From Candidatus Dadabacteria bacterium (GTDB lineage: Bacteria; Desulfobacterota_D; UBA1144; Nemesobacterales; Nemesobacteraceae): a stretch of DNA of 64,000 nucleotides. How positions within the stretch are numbered: the first letter of the stretch is position 1; each line of letters starts with the position of its first letter. The stretch is from positions 386,222 through 450,221 of the forward strand of contig VXNX01000013.1 of NCBI GenBank assembly GCA_009840385.1, read 5' to 3'. Both the position numbers and the translations under genes were made by a program. This document shows positions 61,521 to 64,000 of the stretch, piece after piece. A model generated the notes under the pieces. It made no database searches, was not told where the DNA came from, and saw only the letters and a program-made list of their open reading frames with translations.

Positions 61521-61562
61521 AACAAAGGGGCCTCGGCCTTTTTTAAAAGAACCGAAGCCCCC
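61521..61562 (-). terminator. Terminator after the porin gene
   Basis: GGGGCTTCGG and CCGAGGCCCC (minus-strand sense, 61561-61552 and 61536-61527) form a 10-base stem with one mismatch, followed by TTTGTTTAT. An A/T-rich loop gives it a similar look on the other strand, so it may act both ways. It separates porin from tRNA-Phe. Confidence 0.7.
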
Positions 61563-61629
61563 CTGAACACAGAAAAAAGAGGTATGGAGAGATGGTTTTT
61601 TCTTCTGCGTTGTGGTTGTTTTCCTTTAT

Positions 61630-62736
61630 CTATACGTCAAGCCAGTAAAGAAGCTGTACGGCAAATCCGTGCTGATCATCTCCTCCGGCGAAATAAGCGT
61701 CGTCTCCGTCTGCCTTGTCGTACCTGTACTCAAGTCTCGTCTCGAAGTTCCCCACGGACTCGAAAGGAGTCAATATGAGCGTTGAGGTAAACTCGTAAAG
61801 CTTGACGCCCGCCAAACCCGTGAAGTTTCCGTCATCGTCATAGTTTCTTATTTCCTCGTCATCAACATATTCACCCCTGAGAGCGAGTGACATGGAGTCC
61901 GCAAGACTCACTATCGCGTAACCAGCAAAACCCCAGCGGTCTCCGCCGTAGTCATGCGACGTATACTCGAAATCGGCTATCAAGGTGACTTTCTCCATGA
62001 GGGTCATGGTACCAACGACCGTGACAAGGGTCCTAGTATCGCCGTCAGTATCGCCGAAGTATCCAGTAACGCCGAGCCAGCCGTCGTTTGGCAGATTAAG
62101 CGCGATCTGGCCTTCAAATGTCTTGCCGTCGTCTTCATCATCAAGCGCATCCCAGTCGTTGCTCAGGCCAAGCGCGAAATCAAGCGATCCGGCACTGAAG
62201 GTGGCGCGCACACCGCTATGCGCAAACGGAATCCTGTAGAAAAGCAGGGATCTCGTTATGTTGGTGTTGTCCTTGGCTTCTATAAGCTCCCAGCCGGCAA
62301 GCGTGGTGAACTGACCTGCGTAGACGTTAAGACCGCTTCCGGCCCCGGGAATGAGCACGTTTATGTAAGCCTGGTAAGGGCTTACCGCGCCGTCACCATC
62401 GCTGTTAAAACCGAAGCCGAGCCGCTCGGCCTGCTCGCCGAAAAGAACATCAGCCCTGAAACCCACCTGATCCATCACTCCTTCGCCGACGGTTGGAACC
62501 TTTTCAAGCGAAAGGGTGAAGGCATCTATCGAAAAATCGTTATGCTCGGGATAAAGGCCCCTCTCGTCGATCCCCTCTCCGACTTCCCCATCCGAAATAT
62601 ACTGATAGGTCGTGTCGAGCGAAACGCCGATCCCAATCGAATTTCCGATATCAACGGCGTTTGCCCTAGGGGCCGTAAACTGGGCCCCCAGCAGCAAAAC
62701 CGTTGCGATCATCAATTTAGAAACTATACTTCTCAT
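61630..62736 (-). CDS. Outer-membrane porin (beta-barrel)
   Basis: 368 residues. A signal peptide ends near PRANA/VDIGNS. The rest is alternating beta-strand sequence with aromatic girdles, short turns rich in Asp/Gly, and YWLDV as the closing strand. It fits the OmpL/BBP2-like barrel families found in deltaproteobacteria-like groups. Acidic loops (DWDALDDEDDGKTF, YDKADGDDAYFAGGDDQ) suggest cation preference. It follows amt by 61 bases with AAAGGAGGAG before its ATG, and ends at a clear terminator, so it may help ammonium cross the outer membrane; that link is inferred from position. Confidence 0.85.
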   Translation of the reverse strand: MRSIVSKLMIATVLLLGAQFTAPRANAVDIGNSIGIGVSLDTTYQYISDGEVGEGIDERGLYPEHNDFSIDAFTLSLEKVPTVGEGVMDQVGFRADVLFGEQAERLGFGFNSDGDGAVSPYQAYINVLIPGAGSGLNVYAGQFTTLAGWELIEAKDNTNITRSLLFYRIPFAHSGVRATFSAGSLDFALGLSNDWDALDDEDDGKTFEGQIALNLPNDGWLGVTGYFGDTDGDTRTLVTVVGTMTLMEKVTLIADFEYTSHDYGGDRWGFAGYAIVSLADSMSLALRGEYVDDEEIRNYDDDGNFTGLAGVKLYEFTSTLILTPFESVGNFETRLEYRYDKADGDDAYFAGGDDQHGFAVQLLYWLDV

Positions 62737-62797
62737 TTTTTCTCCTCCTTTAAGAGAGTTGTTTTTTCTCTACTTTTTTTCCTGTTCTAATACTTGA

Positions 62798-64000
62798 TTA
62801 AACCTGCGATACGGCTTGGAAATCCGGATAGGACTCCATTCCATGCTCGGTTATGTCGAGTCCTCTTCTCTCCTCTTCCTCGCTCACTCTTATGCCTATA
62901 GCCATCTTTATTGCATAGAAAATGATGAAGGCACAGACAACCGTGAAGACTCCGTAGGCCACAACTCCGATAAACTGGGTCACAATGCTGAAATCAGGTC
63001 CTCCGAAAATTCCCACGGCAAGCGTTCCCCATACACCGCAGACTAGGTGAACGGAAATCGCACCCACCGGGTCATCTATTCTTATCTTGTCAAAGAAGCT
63101 GACCGCGAAGACCACGATTATTCCGGCCACAAGTCCTATGATGACGGCCTCTCCGGGACTGACCACGTCAGCTCCCGCCGTGATTCCCACAAGACCGGCG
63201 AGCACACCGTTTAGGGCCATGGAGAGATCAGGGTACTTAAAGGTTCCCCACGACGTGAAAGCCGCTCCCAAGGCGCCCGCAGCAGCCGCAAGCGAAGTCG
63301 TCACTATGACCAGCGAAATAAGTTTCGGATCCGCGCTCAGAACCGAACCGCCGTTAAAACCGAACCATCCCATCCAGAGCAGGAATACACCAATAGCAAG
63401 AAGAGGTAGCGAGTGACCCGGAATCGGCCTCATCGCTCCCGAGGCAAGGTATTTCCCGACACGCGGGCCGAGAAGATACGCCCCGACAAGTCCTCCCCAT
63501 CCGCCGACGCTGTGAACGAGCGTGGAACCGGCGAAATCATAGAAACCCATCTGATCAAGCCATCCGCCGCCCCACTTCCAGGATCCCGCTATGGGATATA
63601 CGATCGCAACGAATACAGTTGCGAAAATGAGGAAGCTTGAAAGCTTTATACGTTCCGCGACCGCTCCGGAAACGATAGTGGCCGCCGTCGCGGCAAACAT
63701 CGCCTGGAATATGAAATCTGTGTAGTAGGTGTAACCACCATCGGCATATTCTATGAGCCCCTCAGCCCCTGCCGGCGATGAAATACCGAAACCCGCAAAC
63801 CCGAAGATCCCGCCGCCTATAAGGTTGAAGTCCCCCGGGTACATAAGGTTAAAGCCCATAAGGGCATAAGTGAGAATACCCGCCGAGATGATGAACGTGT
63901 TTTTAAACAGTATGTTTACTGTGTTCTTCGATCTGGTAAGTCCGGTCTCAAGAGCGGCAAATCCGAGATGCATTATAAAAACAAGAAAAGTAGCAAGTAG
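62798..64000 (-). CDS. amt: Ammonium transporter (5' end beyond the window)
   Basis: Amt/MEP/Rh channel truncated by the window edge. The first Met (63973) is internal: the frame runs on to 64000 and reads LATFLVFIMHLGFAALETGL, the typical second-helix region. Landmarks are TRSKNTVNILFKN, DFAGSTLVHSVGGWGGLVGA, LWMGWFGFNGGSVLSADP, AISVHLVCGVWGTLAVGIF, and the GlnK-responsive tail VSEEEERRGLDITEHGME. It is clearly different from the first amt (20160-21485), so the genome has two divergent channels. Followed by the porin gene. Confidence 0.95.
   Translation of the reverse strand, partial: LLATFLVFIMHLGFAALETGLTRSKNTVNILFKNTFIISAGILTYALMGFNLMYPGDFNLIGGGIFGFAGFGISSPAGAEGLIEYADGGYTYYTDFIFQAMFAATAATIVSGAVAERIKLSSFLIFATVFVAIVYPIAGSWKWGGGWLDQMGFYDFAGSTLVHSVGGWGGLVGAYLLGPRVGKYLASGAMRPIPGHSLPLLAIGVFLLWMGWFGFNGGSVLSADPKLISLVIVTTSLAAAAGALGAAFTSWGTFKYPDLSMALNGVLAGLVGITAGADVVSPGEAVIIGLVAGIIVVFAVSFFDKIRIDDPVGAISVHLVCGVWGTLAVGIFGGPDFSIVTQFIGVVAYGVFTVVCAFIIFYAIKMAIGIRVSEEEERRGLDITEHGMESYPDFQAVSQV

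Overview
The window is from a Gram-negative bacterium. It has a TonB-dependent receptor, an outer-membrane porin, several lipoproteins and a PilM-type ATPase. Most genes share one style of moderate-GC coding with good Shine-Dalgarno sites. The lineage cannot be fixed from sequence alone. The mix of xerC-hslV-hslU, argB-argD-argF, miaB with a DUF151 nuclease and many uncharacterised families would fit a deep-branching proteobacteria-like phylum (Dadabacteria/Desulfobacterota style); this is a weak inference.

Layout. 1-1308: AT-rich edge with a small exported protein and a DMT transporter of different codon style. 1414-8334: xerC-hslV-hslU, then a four-gene set of circularly permuted ATP-grasp, alpha-E, Anbu proteasome-like peptidase and transglutaminase. 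8463-10712: TonB receptor with its own promoter and terminator. 10922-13906: arginine genes argB-argD-argF, facing uvrC (13963-15774, minus). 15813-17754: a decayed UvrC-like GIY-YIG fragment and a sodium:solute symporter with its small partner. 18088-23786: miaB, DUF151 nuclease, zinc-ribbon protein, Amt, aldo/keto reductase, nitroreductase, YigZ. 24011-27768: a heterodimeric ABC exporter whose second nucleotide-binding domain is shortened. 27783-34088: TauE exporter, GFA protein, agmatine-to-putrescine pair aguB-aguA, an acyl-CoA dehydrogenase with an alkyltransferase, and a flavin oxidoreductase. 34152-34997: a RAYT-like protein with a degenerate active site.

35004-38859 (minus) reads as a folate/purine operon: a pteridine-reductase-like SDR, folB, a FolK-HPRT fusion and PepF. 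It diverges from transketolase and phosphoglucose isomerase; rpiA follows on the other strand, so 39033-43589 is a sugar-phosphate block. 43852-49442 holds a CBS protein, a sulfite/nitrite reductase with a helical tail, DUF4186, and a DinG helicase with an N-terminal JAB/RadC-like domain. 49443-52079 is a scarred region: a partial tRNA-Ser-like copy, a transposase remnant, a tandem-protease lipoprotein and an intact tRNA-Ser(CGA). Beyond the tRNA, an AT-rich island (52080-55790) carries a restriction-modification system with a control protein and its operator. 55844-64000 has RNase R, an XRE/sensor/FxLYD-lipoprotein/PilM operon, a DUF3574 lipoprotein, tRNA-Phe, and an ammonium transporter with a downstream porin.

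The most interesting points are the join between the ATP-grasp and alpha-E genes, where the conserved alpha-E N-terminus has no standard start codon and lies just after a run of six A; the XRE-sensor-lipoprotein-PilM operon; the C-protein operator in the restriction island; and the FolK-HPRT fusion.
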